Assembly (NCBI GenBank): GCA_026770615.1
Contig: MU631460.1
Location: 186,083 to 215,696, forward strand
Direction of reading: 5' to 3'
DNA from: Pavlovales sp. CCMP2436
Taxonomy: Eukaryota; Haptophyta; Pavlovophyceae; Pavlovales
DNA length: 29,614 nt
The notes beneath the pieces were generated by a model, which saw nothing but the letters and a program-made list of their open reading frames with translations, had not been told where the DNA came from and ran no database searches. Made by a program: the position numbers and the translations under genes. Positions 8,976 through 17,695 of the stretch are shown one piece after another (positions within the stretch are counted from its first letter, which is position 1; the number at the start of each line of letters is the position of its first letter).

Positions 8976-10798
8976 AAAGGATAGGCAGGCAAGAAGGCAG
9001 GCAGGCGGGCAGGCAGGCTCACCTCCGGCGCCATGTACTCGAGCGTCCCCACGGCGGAAAAAGCACGCTCCCCCCCAGTGAGCCGCTTCGCAAACCCCAG
9101 GCCCGCAACCACCGCGAAGCCCTGCGCGTTGATCATGACGTTCTCCGGCTTCAAATCTCGGTAGGCATAGTGCGCCGCGTGCAGCCGCTGCAGCGCAAGC
9201 GTACAGACGGCGGCGTAGAAGCGCGCATGCCCGTCTGGCAAGTGGCCGTTATCGCGCACCAGCGAGAACAGATCTCCACCGAGGCACGGCTCGAGCAGCA
9301 AGTAGAGCGACTTCTTGTCCTGGTAGGTGGCGTGGAGTTGAATGACGCACGGGTGGCTGCCCATGGCCTGTAGCGCGTCGCGCTCGGCGAGCAGCTGTGC
9401 AGCATCGGCGGGCTTGCTCAGCCGCGCTTTGTGCACGATCTTGAGCGCGAACAGACGGCGGCTCGACGCGTGCTCCACGAGGGCCACCGCCGCGAAGGCG
9501 CCCACGCCGAGCGGCTTGATCACGCGCAGCTCCTCGTAGCGCGGCGCCCCCCTCCAGCGCGCGGGCGCGGCGCGTGGCTCGTCGTGCGGCGAGGTGCTGT
9601 CGGTGGGTAGTCGCTCTTGCAGGTAGGCGTGCAGCGGACCGAGCAGCCGCTGGAACTGCGCGCGCTGCACCACTAGGCACTCGGTTTCGCTCACCGCGTG
9701 CACCGTCGCCGAACGCGTGTCGTTGCACAGCAGCGCGCGCTCGCCAAAGTAGCCGCCAGGCCCGATCACGCGGCAGAAGGTGGTGCCCGAGAAACGGCGC
9801 GGCTTCGGCGAGAAGCCCGAGATGACCGCGCTGCCCAGTTTATCCCCCGGCGGCAGCAATGACGGACGCCCGTGCTTGGTGACGATGACCTGTCCGCGTT
9901 TGATGATGTACATGGCATCCCCGTGCTCGCCCTCGCTTATGATGTCCCGCTTGGCGGCGAACGTGGCGATCTCGCACACGTCGACCAGGTGGCTCACGGC
10001 GCGCTCGTCGAGCGCCCTGAGGCTCTCGCTCTGGCGGAGCATGTCAAAGTGCTGCTTGCGAGTGCGCACTCCGTCTGCCTGCAGGCACTTCTCCAGGTCC
10101 GCGTGGCACAGCCGCCACAGCCGGCAGAGCGTGCGCGTGACGACCGTCGCCGTCCGCGTGCACTCGTATAAGGCGCCGAGCTCGCCAAAAAGCTCGCCGG
10201 CGGCGAGCGTGCAGGTCGGCTCGTCGGAGGTGCTACCCCCACTGACACTCGTATAAACCGACAGCTCCCCCGTGTCAACAATGTAGAGCGCGTCCCCGTG
10301 CTCGCCTATGCTCATCACCTTGACGCCAGACTCAAGGTCGAGCACGCGGAGCAGCTACGGGGAATCGTGGTGGTTGGTGGTGGGGATGGTGAGGGGTGGA
10401 TGGGGCGGTGGTGGGTGATGGGCGCGATGATGTGTGCTGTTAGGGATAGCGGGGGGCGGTTATGGCTGTACCTTCGCCACCTCGGACAGGTTCACGCTCG
10501 CCAGCTCGGAGATCAGCTTGCTCCGGCCGAGCGCGACGACGGCGCGCCTGCGGTCGCGATCGGAGAGCACCACGCCAGGGCTATCCGGCAATTGCCGCTG
10601 GAATCTCTTCGTGCCGGTTGCCGGCGAGAGCGGCGCGAGCGGCGCGAGCGGCCGGCGGGGGTAGCCTTGCAACGATTTGGAGCGCGGGCTTGACAGCGAG
10701 GAGGGGCGCTCGGACTCGGAGGGCAGAGTGGGCAGCGTTCCCAGCGACACCAGCTGCTGACTGGCCGTGCGGTGGAGCGGGGCGGGCAGGGCCGACAT
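8163..10798 (-). CDS. Cyclic-nucleotide-binding protein kinase (PKG/PKA-like) with altered DFG
   Basis: Four exons with matching phases: 10798-10472, 10354-9023, 8773-8673 and 8562-8163 (TGA), giving 719 aa. Residues 1-109 are Ser/Pro-rich. Two cNMP-binding domains follow, with phosphate-binding cassettes [16 protein letters not shown] (about 165-180) and [16 protein letters not shown] (about 312-327), both keeping the Glu and Arg that contact the nucleotide. The AGC-type kinase domain has a P-loop GVGAFAAV, Lys414 (FALKIV), Glu433, YRDLKPEN (Asp509), TLEYMAPE and [13 protein letters not shown]. The expected DFG reads GLG (residues 527-529, [10 protein letters not shown]), so the metal-binding Asp is missing and the third P-loop Gly is Ala. 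The two-CNB-plus-kinase order is that of cGMP-dependent kinases of flagellated protists. It may be a pseudokinase or weakly active. Confidence 0.9.
8921..9018. repeat. (GGCA)n microsatellite in a kinase intron
   Basis: About 20 imperfect GGCA units lie in the 249-nt intron 9022-8774, immediately downstream of the splice donor on the gene strand, where they read (TGCC)n. A shorter tract of the same type occurs in hemE intron 2 (15834-15870). Confidence 0.85.
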
Positions 10799-11227
10799 TC
10801 CAGCTCGCCTGAGCAGCTGAGCTTGATGCTTGAAGAACGCTGACGTTGACGCACTGACAGTGCCAGTGCCGAAGCCTGGTCTCCGCTTCTTAATTCACTG
10901 GTCTCGGCGGCGATCTCGGCTGCGGGCTCGGCGGCGGGCTCGGCGGCGGAGGGTGGCGTCGGTCAAGTGGTAACTCTTTTAAGCTTTTAGAAGGGTCACG
11001 ACAGTGGAGTTTTAAGACTTTTAAAAACCAACTGTCGTTTAAGACTGACCCGAACTCTTTTAAGCTTCTAACCTAACCAGCCGCGAAACCAACTCTTAAA
11101 CAGCCGTAAACCCCTGCCTTAACGGCGGCAGATATAGCAGTCCCCTTTTTCTCCGCCGTAGACCCGCCTCATCGCCACTGATCTTCCTTCGGGTGGCGGA
11201 CTCTTTCAAGCCACCCGAATCAGAACT

Positions 11228-11263
11228 GATTCAATAATTGATTGTGGAGCCAATTATTGAATC
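11228..11263. other. Perfect 13-bp inverted repeat
   Basis: GATTCAATAATTG and CAATTATTGAATC are separated by 10 nt. It could be a small foldback or a regulatory palindrome. Confidence 0.6.
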
Positions 11264-11360
11264 CGGGACTGAAGGCTGAGTCGCGAAACCAGCCTTAGCA
11301 AACCCCTGCCTTTAACTCCTGCCTTTAACCCAAGCCTTAACTGCGGCAGAGTCGGCCTTA

Positions 11361-11520
11361 ACGGCGGCAGATTTGGCAGCGGAGGAGACGGAGATGGTAG
11401 CTGTGATGTAAGCCCAACGTGGGCGACTGGGACGAGGGCGACAGCGGCACAGGGACGACGGCGGCGGCGAAGAGGGCGCGTTCGGCACCTCAACAATATA
11501 ATTTTTGTCAGTGATGGCCC
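11361..11520 (+). repeat. Dispersed repeat encoding a shared IFVSDGP peptide, copy 1
   Basis: This matches 23795-23976 on the other strand from ACGGCGGCAGATTTGGCAGC through GACGAGGGCGACAGCGGCAC to ATTTTTGTCAGTGATGGCCC. Both copies translate in one frame to a VR.LN..IFVSDGP.A peptide. It is probably a fragment of a transposon gene or a duplicated host exon; the family is unknown. Confidence 0.6.
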
Positions 11521-11715
11521 TTCAGCGTGTGTAAATATGTAGAAATATGTCCGTCCCCTGACAGGCCGCGTTCAGAAAAAGGTGTAACTGCCGAGATTCT
11601 CTCGGACGTCCCGCCAGGGACGTCCCGGATTTAGGGACCTCGTGGATGTCCCGGGTCCGGCCCTGGAAGAGCACTTGAGAGAGTTGCAGTCTTAGGAATA
11701 GCAGCAAGAGTAGCA

Positions 11716-11767
11716 GTTGCGCGCGTAGCGCGCAACTACGCGCGCGTGCGCGCGCGCAGCGCGCGTA
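11716..11767. other. CG-alternating palindromes
   Basis: GTTGCGCGC-GTA-GCGCGCAAC is followed at once by a 31-bp TACGCGCGC...GCGCGCGTA palindrome. Alternating purine/pyrimidine CG tracts of this type can adopt Z-DNA or cruciform structure. Confidence 0.6.
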
Positions 11768-11867
11768 TTTGCAGGCCTAAAAGATGCGCACGGCCCCAAT
11801 GAACACACCCTCAAATTTTCAGAGCCAATAGAACTGTTGGCCAGGAGTTATGACCAAAACCATGTTA

Positions 11868-12275
11868 TTAGTTACTATCTTCTGAAATATAGAAACGAAT
11901 ATCCCCCCGAACGCGTTGAAACTGTCTGACTCGCTTAGCGCGGCGGATGTCGTGATGCGCGCTTCGAGCGTGCCGAGCCCGCCCGTAGCCGGTGTGAGCG
12001 GTGAGCAGCCGTGCGCGACGGCGGGCGCGTAGCGCGCCAAGCGCGCGATGGACCCACTGCATCTGATCGGGACACTTCTGCTGGCCGATATCCTCATCGT
12101 GCAGGTCGGCACCTTCGATGTCGTCAGCAACCTGGAAGCTCCGGAACGGGTCACCTGCGCCCTGCGCCCATGACTGCACGCCCCTGTGTTGGACGCACCC
12201 TTCGACATAGCGCTTCATGTGCTTAGCCAGCGTAGTCGTGCCACATTTGCACGTCAAATAGCCCTTGGTCGGCAT
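11868..12275 (-). CDS. ORF with a short CxC...H...C zinc-like motif
   Basis: From ATG 12275, about 135 aa. The N-terminus reads MPTKGYLTCKCGTTTLAKHM...EGC, a C-x-C-x8-H-x8-C arrangement that could bind zinc. The middle is acidic (VADDIEGADLHDEDIG) and the rest is Arg-rich and less protein-like. There is no family match by eye. Surrounding sequence is palindromic and repeat-rich, so this may be a transposon-derived fragment. Confidence 0.3.
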   Translation of the reverse strand: MPTKGYLTCKCGTTTLAKHMKRYVEGCVQHRGVQSWAQGAGDPFRSFQVADDIEGADLHDEDIGQQKCPDQMQWVHRALGALRARRRARLLTAHTGYGRARHARSAHHDIRRAKRVRQFQRVRGDIRFYISEDSN

Positions 12276-12565
12276 CAAGGGTGCGATGCGCGCTCTTGTT
12301 GCTCGCTTTTACTCCCGTCAAAGACCGCGACGCATCACTGCTGCCGGCTGCGTGAGCCTCTACCCCCTTGCTGAGCACGTGATTACGCTTAAAAACGGCT
12401 TAAAATGGCTAAAAAAAATCTTCGCGAGCGTGGTGTGCCGAGGCGTGGGAGGGGTGGCTGTTTGTCGACCCCGTGGACCTCGCGACAGCCGCTCCACGAC
12501 CGACGACGCAACTTATGACGGGAAACTCGACGGCGCAACTGATGGCGCCGCTTGAGGCAAATTCG

Positions 12566-12604
12566 CGCGTGAACGCCTAAGCAATTTGCTTAGGCCTTCA
12601 CGCG
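12566..12604. other. Near-perfect 39-bp palindrome
   Basis: CGCGTGAACGCCTAAGCAA and its complement flank a single T, with one mismatch. It is a strong cruciform or hairpin candidate. Confidence 0.7.
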
Positions 12605-12666
12605 ACCTGAGTCCGCCACCTACCGTCTGCTGCCCCATTTTTCTTCAAGTAAGTCGTAGTTTTTTT

Positions 12667-12816
12667 AAAAATCTTCGTAAGCGAAGGGGCCTCCGGCGGC
12701 GCCTCCGGCAGGGCCCTTTCGGGTGGCCCTAAGACAGCTTCTATGAGCCGATTCTACGCTAAGAAGCGCTTAAAATGGGCTTTTTTAAAAAAAGCTTTTC
12801 GCCTGCGAAGATTTTT
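12667..12816. other. Long-range inverted repeat around a GC-rich core
   Basis: AAAAATCTTCGTAAGCGAAG (12667-12686) pairs imperfectly with 12797-12816. AAAAAATCTTCGCGAGCG also occurs at 12411-12432. The intervening 110 bp has smaller stems (GGGCCTCCGGC...). It may be a degraded foldback element. Confidence 0.45.
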
Positions 12817-12941
12817 TGAATGCGGAGCTGAGGACGTCCCTACTCCTCCCTCGGGACATCCCTATCAACATTTCTGAACACGGCTGACAGGTCTCCACAT
12901 GACGCAAGTGTTAAGCAAAACACTCGGATCAAGGGACCTTT

Positions 12942-13232
12942 CAGTCATAGACGGGCATTAAGAAAGCAGTGAATTAGAGTGAGGCTCACTCAAAATACAT
13001 ACAAACAATGGTTACATTACATACAAACAATGCTTAACTGGCTCAAACATTGAGGCTCAGTTTCTTAATGCCGAGATTTCTTAATGCCCGTCTATAACTA
13101 TATATATTAGCGGCTCAGCATGGTTCAACAGGTGTTGTTCAGTCACTGGCTTGGTCGACGTCAGGCTGAGGTCGAGCGATCGACCCAAACCCTCATGCAC
13201 CAGCACTCACACCAAAGGGCCGTCTATAACTG
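12942..13232. mobile_element. MITE 2, Tc1/mariner-like, split by a SINE-like insertion
   Basis: The left TIR 12942-12965 (CAGTCATAGACGGGCATTAA + GAAA) matches the right TIR, made of 13077-13098 plus TG at 13231-13232, with one mismatch. The right TIR is interrupted by 13099-13219, flanked by an 11-bp duplication CCGTCTATAAC (13088-13098 and 13220-13230). Without the insert the element is 159 bp, close to MITE 1. The uninterrupted host sequence survives at 26445-26528 (-), where ACCTTAGCAGAG replaces ACCTTT[...]TAGTAGAG. This fits a TA target duplication with one copy mutated to TT. Confidence 0.8.
13099..13219 (+). mobile_element. SINE-like repeat, family A head with a different body (left copy)
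   Basis: It starts TATATATATTAGCGGCTCAG. Its first 65-70 bp match family A (A-box-like CGGCTCAGCATGG, B-box-like GGTCGACGTC). After GACGTCAGG the body differs (CCCAAACCCTCATGCACCAG) and ends CCAAAGGG. It is flanked by an 11-bp direct repeat, CCGTCTATAAC, consistent with retroposition. An inverted copy with one mismatch in 121 lies at 15104-15224. Confidence 0.7.
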
Positions 13233-13963
13233 TAGTAGAGCACACGGATACCGTCCCCACCACTGACCTCGGCTGATCAGACGCGTGACAATCGACGACT
13301 CTCAGACTGCCGGGCGCGCTGACCGGCCGTTGCTGCATCTCGCTCGTCTCAAAATGCAGTTCGCCTGCGCACATGCCGCACCTGTAACACATATTAAACA
13401 AACAAATATCCTCCGGCAGCCTGTATCCCACATTTTGATTCTTGTCCACGAGGGGCAAGAATCACACAGTGGGGGCTCGCTGTGGTCCCGGTCTACGCCA
13501 ACCCCTCAGGAGGGTGGGCCTCGGCCTCAATATGTTGGGGTCAGCGCTGAATGGGCGCGGGCACAGGCGCCTGGGCGCGTTCCGCTGCCCGGCGGGCTGA
13601 CCGGCCCGCGCGTGCACCCATGCCGCCCACGTGGGGCTTACCCCCCACCGCCGCCCCGCGGCGCTTGCCACCCGCCGCCCCCCGCTGCTGCGGCGCGATG
13701 GCAACGCGAGCAGTAAGCACGAACATCACGCGCTCCTCGCTCACGAACCACGGCATGATCTCGAAGTCGGCGCCATCGGGTAGCACCTTCGCCAGATGTG
13801 CGCACAAACAAATTAACCTCGCCTCCCAATCGTCGCCCGCCGCAGCTACTCCGCACGCGCTCAAGTTCCACTCCCGCGGCGCGCGCTCCTCGACGTACCG
13901 CCCCACGGCGTACGCCCAGCCAAACGGCCCACACCGCGGCTTCACCTGCACGCCTTGTCAAGG
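13207..13963 (-). CDS. Possible captured gene fragment inside the inverted-repeat unit
   Basis: The minus frame from about 13963 encodes VKPRCGPFGWAYAVGRYVEE, then LIC-LCAHLAKVLPDGADFE and IMPWFVSEERVMFVLTARVA, which reads like genuine protein. It then becomes Gly/Arg/Pro-rich. A GTAAGC donor near 13640 and a TTTAATATGTGTTACAG acceptor near 13387 could join it to a downstream exon. Another minus frame (13207-13458) reads a C-x2-CGMC motif across that acceptor. I recognise no family and the gene model is uncertain. Confidence 0.3.
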
Positions 13964-14370
13964 CTTGCAGAGGAGCAGGGAGCAGCGTCGAGACGCAAAG
14001 CTCAACCACGATCTTGTCGGCCGCGGTCGCGCACGCCGGTGTCGGCGTGCGGTGTGCGGCATTATCAGCTGCTCTCGGTGTCCTCCTCCACCTGCCCTCC
14101 TCGGGAGCGACGTTACCGCCTCGCCTCCAAGAGCCCTCGCCGCCGAGTTCGGCATCGCAGCCGTTTCGAAAAGTGCGGACTGGGATACCATGGGTTGTTG
14201 CGTTGTTGTTGCGGTCGTTGTTGTTGTACTTTCCACCCTTAGCGAGCCTGAGTCGCCCCCCGAGGGGGGCGCTGCCTGGCTCGCCACCATGATGTTGCTC
14301 TTCGCCACCACGCTATTGCTTCTGTCACGTGCTGTGACGGGCGCTGTTTCGCGCGGTGGCGAGCAGCACG

Positions 14371-15040
14371 CGGAGACGCCGCTCAAGGCTACCAAGGCTA
14401 CGACGACGATGCTGCTTCCTGCGGCCACCACAGTGTGCGCGCTCGTAGCGTCGCGATGCTGTCCACTTGAGGTACTCGCTGGCACCTCTCCATCCATCTC
14501 GCTCGGGTACTCAAGTGGATGTGCGTCGCGCGCTGTGGAGGGCGCTGCTGCGCGCGGCGGCGGGCCGCACGCGGAGACGCCGCTCAAGGCTACCAAGGCT
14601 ACGACGACGATGCTGGTTCCTGCGGCCACCGCAGTGTGCGCGCTCGTAGCGTCGCGATGCTGTCCACTTGAGGTACTCGCTGGCACCTCTCGACCACCCG
14701 TCTCGCTCGGGTCCTCAAGTGGATGTGCGTCGCGCGCTGCGGAGGGCGCTGCTGCGCGCGGCGGTGGGCCGCACGCGGAGACGCCGCTCAAGGCTACCAA
14801 GGCTACGATGATGCTGCTTCCTGCGGCCGCCGCAGTGTGCGCGCTCGCAGCATCGCGATGCTGTCCACTTGAGGTACTCGATGGCACCTCTCGACCACCC
14901 GTCTCGCTCGGGTCCTCAAGTGGATGTGCGTCGCGCGCTGCGGAGGGCGCTACTGTGCGCGGCGGCGGGCCGCACACGGAGACGCCGCTCAAGGCTACCA
15001 AGGCTGCGAAGATGATGCTGCTCCCTGCGGCCGCCACGAC
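14371..15040. repeat. Four-fold 201/204-bp tandem repeat, open on both strands
   Basis: Units start at CGGAGACGCC: 14371, 14572, 14776 and 14977 (spacing 201, 204, 201; all multiples of 3). Every length difference is one codon. The plus frame (13551-15116) repeats ETPLKATKA...CALVASRCCPLEVL. The minus frame (15172-13958) repeats ASTSSGQHRD...VVALVALSGVSACGPPPR, with a membrane-like hydrophobic run in each unit. Each unit also has a TCCACTTGAG/CTCAAGTGGA hairpin. Indels in threes suggest past coding selection, but I cannot decide the strand. Confidence 0.75.
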
Positions 15041-15103
15041 AGGGCTGCGGCGGCCGAGGCGCGGCCGAGGCGGGGCGTGGGGGCCAGGGCGCACACACTC
15101 ACA

Positions 15104-15224
15104 CCCTTTGGTGTGAGTGCTGGTGCATGAGGGTTTGGGTCGATCGCTCGATCTCAGCCTGACGTCGACCAAGCCAGTGACTGAACAACACCTGTTGAAC
15201 CATGCTGAGCCGCTAATATATATA
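15104..15224 (-). mobile_element. SINE-like repeat, right inverted copy
   Basis: This is the reverse complement of 13099-13219 with a single C/T difference. Immediately outside it (15226-15256) lies a further partial family A fragment in the same orientation (CTGCCAGGACTGATG...GACGTCGACC). I see no clear target duplication for this copy. Confidence 0.7.
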
Positions 15225-15256
15225 AATACTGCCAGGACTGATGAGTGACGTCGACC

Positions 15257-15742
15257 AATTATTTAGTCTGTGAATCATGAAGACCACCTAGGGTGAATCA
15301 AAATAACCATTTCTTCTCCCTGCCGCACGCCTCCCTCGTGCCCATGAGCACAACCAGTGAACCTAAGCTGTTCAGAGCATGTTTAAAGCAATTTCTTCTC
15401 CGAACGCTTGCTAGGGTGCGCAGAGCTAACATGTTTTGAGTTCAAATTGACGAAACTCACGTTAGCGTACATTTTAGTTTAGGCCTATTTGCCCGGCCAT
15501 TTTGAAATCCCCGCTTGCTGGCAACTTGCACTTTTTTTTGCGCTTGTTTATTGTTAGCTTTGTCGGTTAAGAAAAAATGGCGAGACTCAGGCGGTAGCTA
15601 TAGGCTCGCCGAACGCCCTAGCGATTGCTCGCCGATCTCGCCACGGCTGACAGCGGTAAATCTGACTGGGCGCGCGCTGCCGCCAGAGCTGCCGCGAGCC
15701 CCGCCAGAGCCTGAGCCGCAGGCGCGCTCGGCGGCGGCGGGC
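15257..15742. other. Spacer downstream of hemE, no gene seen
   Basis: This is mixed-composition sequence with no long protein-like frame. It presumably contains the 3' UTR and terminator of hemE on the minus strand; no clear AATAAA is visible. Confidence 0.4.
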
Positions 15743-17417
15743 TCAGGCGGGCACCCTGACGTAGCGCTTGGCCTCGTCGACGAAGACTGCCACGTTCTCC
15801 TCGGGCGTGCCCTGCAGGATGCCGTGGCCTGCCGAGGCAGGAGGCAAGCGGCAGGAGGCAGGCAGGCAGGTGACGCGAGATGAGAGGAAGGGAGAGTCGA
15901 GGAGAGAGGGAGGGGGGGGCAATGCGCGCGCGTGTGCGTGCGAGGGGGAGGATGGCAGAGAGGAGAGAGGGGGGAAGAGGAGAGCAGCAAAGGAGGAAGA
16001 TGGGCAGCAAGAGGGCTGGCAGTCACCTGTAGTATAGAGGCGGGGGTGGGGGGGTCATAAGTGACGAGCGATTATTAGATGATTAGATTATTATTAGTTG
16101 ATCATATGGGTTATGGTGGCAGGGTTATTATGCGCGCGTACCGAGGTTGAGCACGTGCCCCTGCCTGCCCGCATCATCGATGCACTCGCGCACGGCCGCG
16201 CGGATGTCTGCCTCGCCCGCGAATAGGATGAGCGGGTCCACGTTGCCCGCCACCTTCACCCCGTGCCCGAGCGTCTGCCGCGCCGTCTTCATGTCGCAGC
16301 GCCAGTCGAGCGAGAGCATGTCGGCGGACATGTCTTTCTGCAGCTCCAGGTAGCCAGACGAGCCGTGTGCGAAATAGATAATGGGCGTCTCCGGGTGGCG
16401 CGCCTTAAGCTCCACCGTCACGCGTTCAGCGAAGGGCTTGGCGAAGCGGAGGAACTGCTGCGGGCTGAGGTGCTGCCCCCAGGAGTCGAATAGCTGCATC
16501 ATCTGCGCGCCCGAGCGGATCTGGTAGGAAGCGTACTCCACGATGGAGTCGGTCAGCGAGTCGAGCAGCGCGTCGAGCGTCTCGGGCGACTCGTGCATCA
16601 TCCGCTTCGCGATCTCGCAGTTCTTTGTCGCGCCACCCTCGATCGAGTACGCGGCGAGCGTCCAGGGCGCGCCCACGAAGCCGATCAGTGTGGTCTTGCC
16701 CTCCGTCTCCTTGCGCAGTGAGCTGAGGATCTCGCCCAGGAAGGGGTGCGACTTCGCCGGATCGTCCAGCGGCTTCACGCGGCTCTTAAAGTCGTCCATG
16801 GAGCGGATGGGGTCAGCGATCTGAGGGCCCTTGCCCGGCAGGATGTCAAACTCGATGCCGCAACCCGGCAGCGGCGTCAGGATGTCGGAGAACATGATCA
16901 CGCCGTCCACGCCAAACGCCTGCCAGCACTGCAGCGAGAGCTCAATGGCGAGCTCTACGGGGTGAGTGCATGGGGAGGGAGGAAGGGAGGGGGAGGGGGA
17001 GTCCCGAGGCGTGAGCGACAGCCACGGGTCAGAGCCCGCCTATAGCAACTGCGAGCATGAGCGGCTGCGAGCGGTGCGCAGGGCCGCAGCAGCGCACGCG
17101 CACGCGTGCGAGCAGCGGGCTGCATGCTCGGGGAGGGGCGCACCAGGCGTCTCGGAGCGCTGCCTGAACGGGTACTTGGTCGAGATGGCGCGGAAGGCCT
17201 TCATGTAGCGGCCTGCTTGCCGCATCATCCACACGGGAGTGCGATCGGCTTTCTCACCGCGCGAGACGCGCAGCAGGATGTCGTGGTCAGCGCCCATCCG
17301 CGCAGCCGCGCGCGGTGCGCGCGCGAGCTGCACAGCGTGGCGGGCCGGCAGGCTGCGGGCCGGTGCCACGCCAGCAGCCGAGGCGACCAGCAGCGATGCG
17401 ACGAGGAAGGAAGCCAT
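15743..17417 (-). CDS. hemE: Uroporphyrinogen decarboxylase, plastid-targeted
   Basis: Three exons with matching phases: 17417-17144, 16954-16142 and 15828-15743 (TGA), giving 390 aa. The enzyme decarboxylates the four acetate side chains of uroporphyrinogen III to give coproporphyrinogen III in heme and chlorophyll synthesis. Residues 1-17 form a signal peptide ([16 protein letters not shown]) and about 18-40 are transit-like, so plastid import is predicted. Active-site landmarks are intact: Arg66 and Arg70 in RQAGRYM, Asp115 in FSDIL, Tyr194 in [14 protein letters not shown], Ser249 in FDSWGQHL, and His364 in NLGHG, which spans the last intron. Introns are 189 and 313 nt, the second microsatellite-rich. 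It is transcribed divergently from the BFN/UVR gene. Confidence 0.97.
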
Positions 17418-17471
17418 CGCGAACGCGGCAGCACGCCTGCTAATTTGGCGCCCACACGAGGATTAATTCTG

Positions 17472-17519
17472 CTCCTCGCCATCTGACCTGCTCGGCGCGG
17501 CAGGTCAGATGGCGAGGAG
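17472..17519. promoter_or_regulatory. Perfect 20-bp inverted repeat in the hemE / BFN-UVR divergent promoter
   Basis: CTCCTCGCCATCTGACCTGC and its exact complement are separated by TCGGCGCG. It lies 55 bp upstream of the hemE start and about 177 bp upstream of the other start. It could be a shared operator, a 5'-UTR hairpin of hemE, or a foldback remnant. Confidence 0.65.
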
Positions 17520-17613
17520 ATGCGGCCAGTGAGCAGGCTCAACAGGGCACGCGCGCGCGAGACTCTGAACTCACCCTTCCGCTCGGGTCGGGGCCGGCGC
17601 TGTTAGAGGAGAC

Positions 17614-17620
17614 TATAAAA
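17614..17620 (+). promoter_or_regulatory. TATA box for the BFN/UVR gene
   Basis: TATAAAA lies 76 bp upstream of the ATG at 17696 in an otherwise GC-rich spacer. Confidence 0.5.
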
Positions 17621-17695
17621 AAACAAAACTTCCAGGAGGCAGCTTCTCCGACTCTGCCTCTTTCAGCCACAGCCTTCCACTCCAGACTACCTGGG

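Larger units (their letters stand above)
10799..11860. other. Upstream region of the kinase gene: hairpins and repeats, no gene
   Basis: It holds duplicated AACTCTTTTAAGCTT motifs (about 10972 and 11049) and three GCCTTAAC.GCGGCAGA units between 11110 and 11370. A TTCGGGTGGC/GCCACCCGAA stem lies at 11188-11219, and a perfect 13-bp stem lies at 11228-11263. A dispersed repeat (11361-11520) and CG-alternating palindromes (11716-11767) follow. No long coding frame with protein-like composition is visible. The kinase promoter should lie near 10800-10960, but no TATA box is evident. Confidence 0.5.

Noticed and set aside
8900..9022. (CCTG)n-encoded C-terminus of the kinase exon ([12 protein letters not shown]...)
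   Set aside because: The splice donor GAG|GTGAGC and the next exon restore the kinase sequence in phase.
13551..15116. 521-aa plus-strand ORF as a definite gene
   Set aside because: The opposite strand is open over the same repeats and the 5' half is low-complexity. Recorded as a repeat with undecided coding strand.
13099..15224. CRISPR-like array
   Set aside because: Repeats are contiguous 201/204-bp units without spacers, and the genome is eukaryotic.
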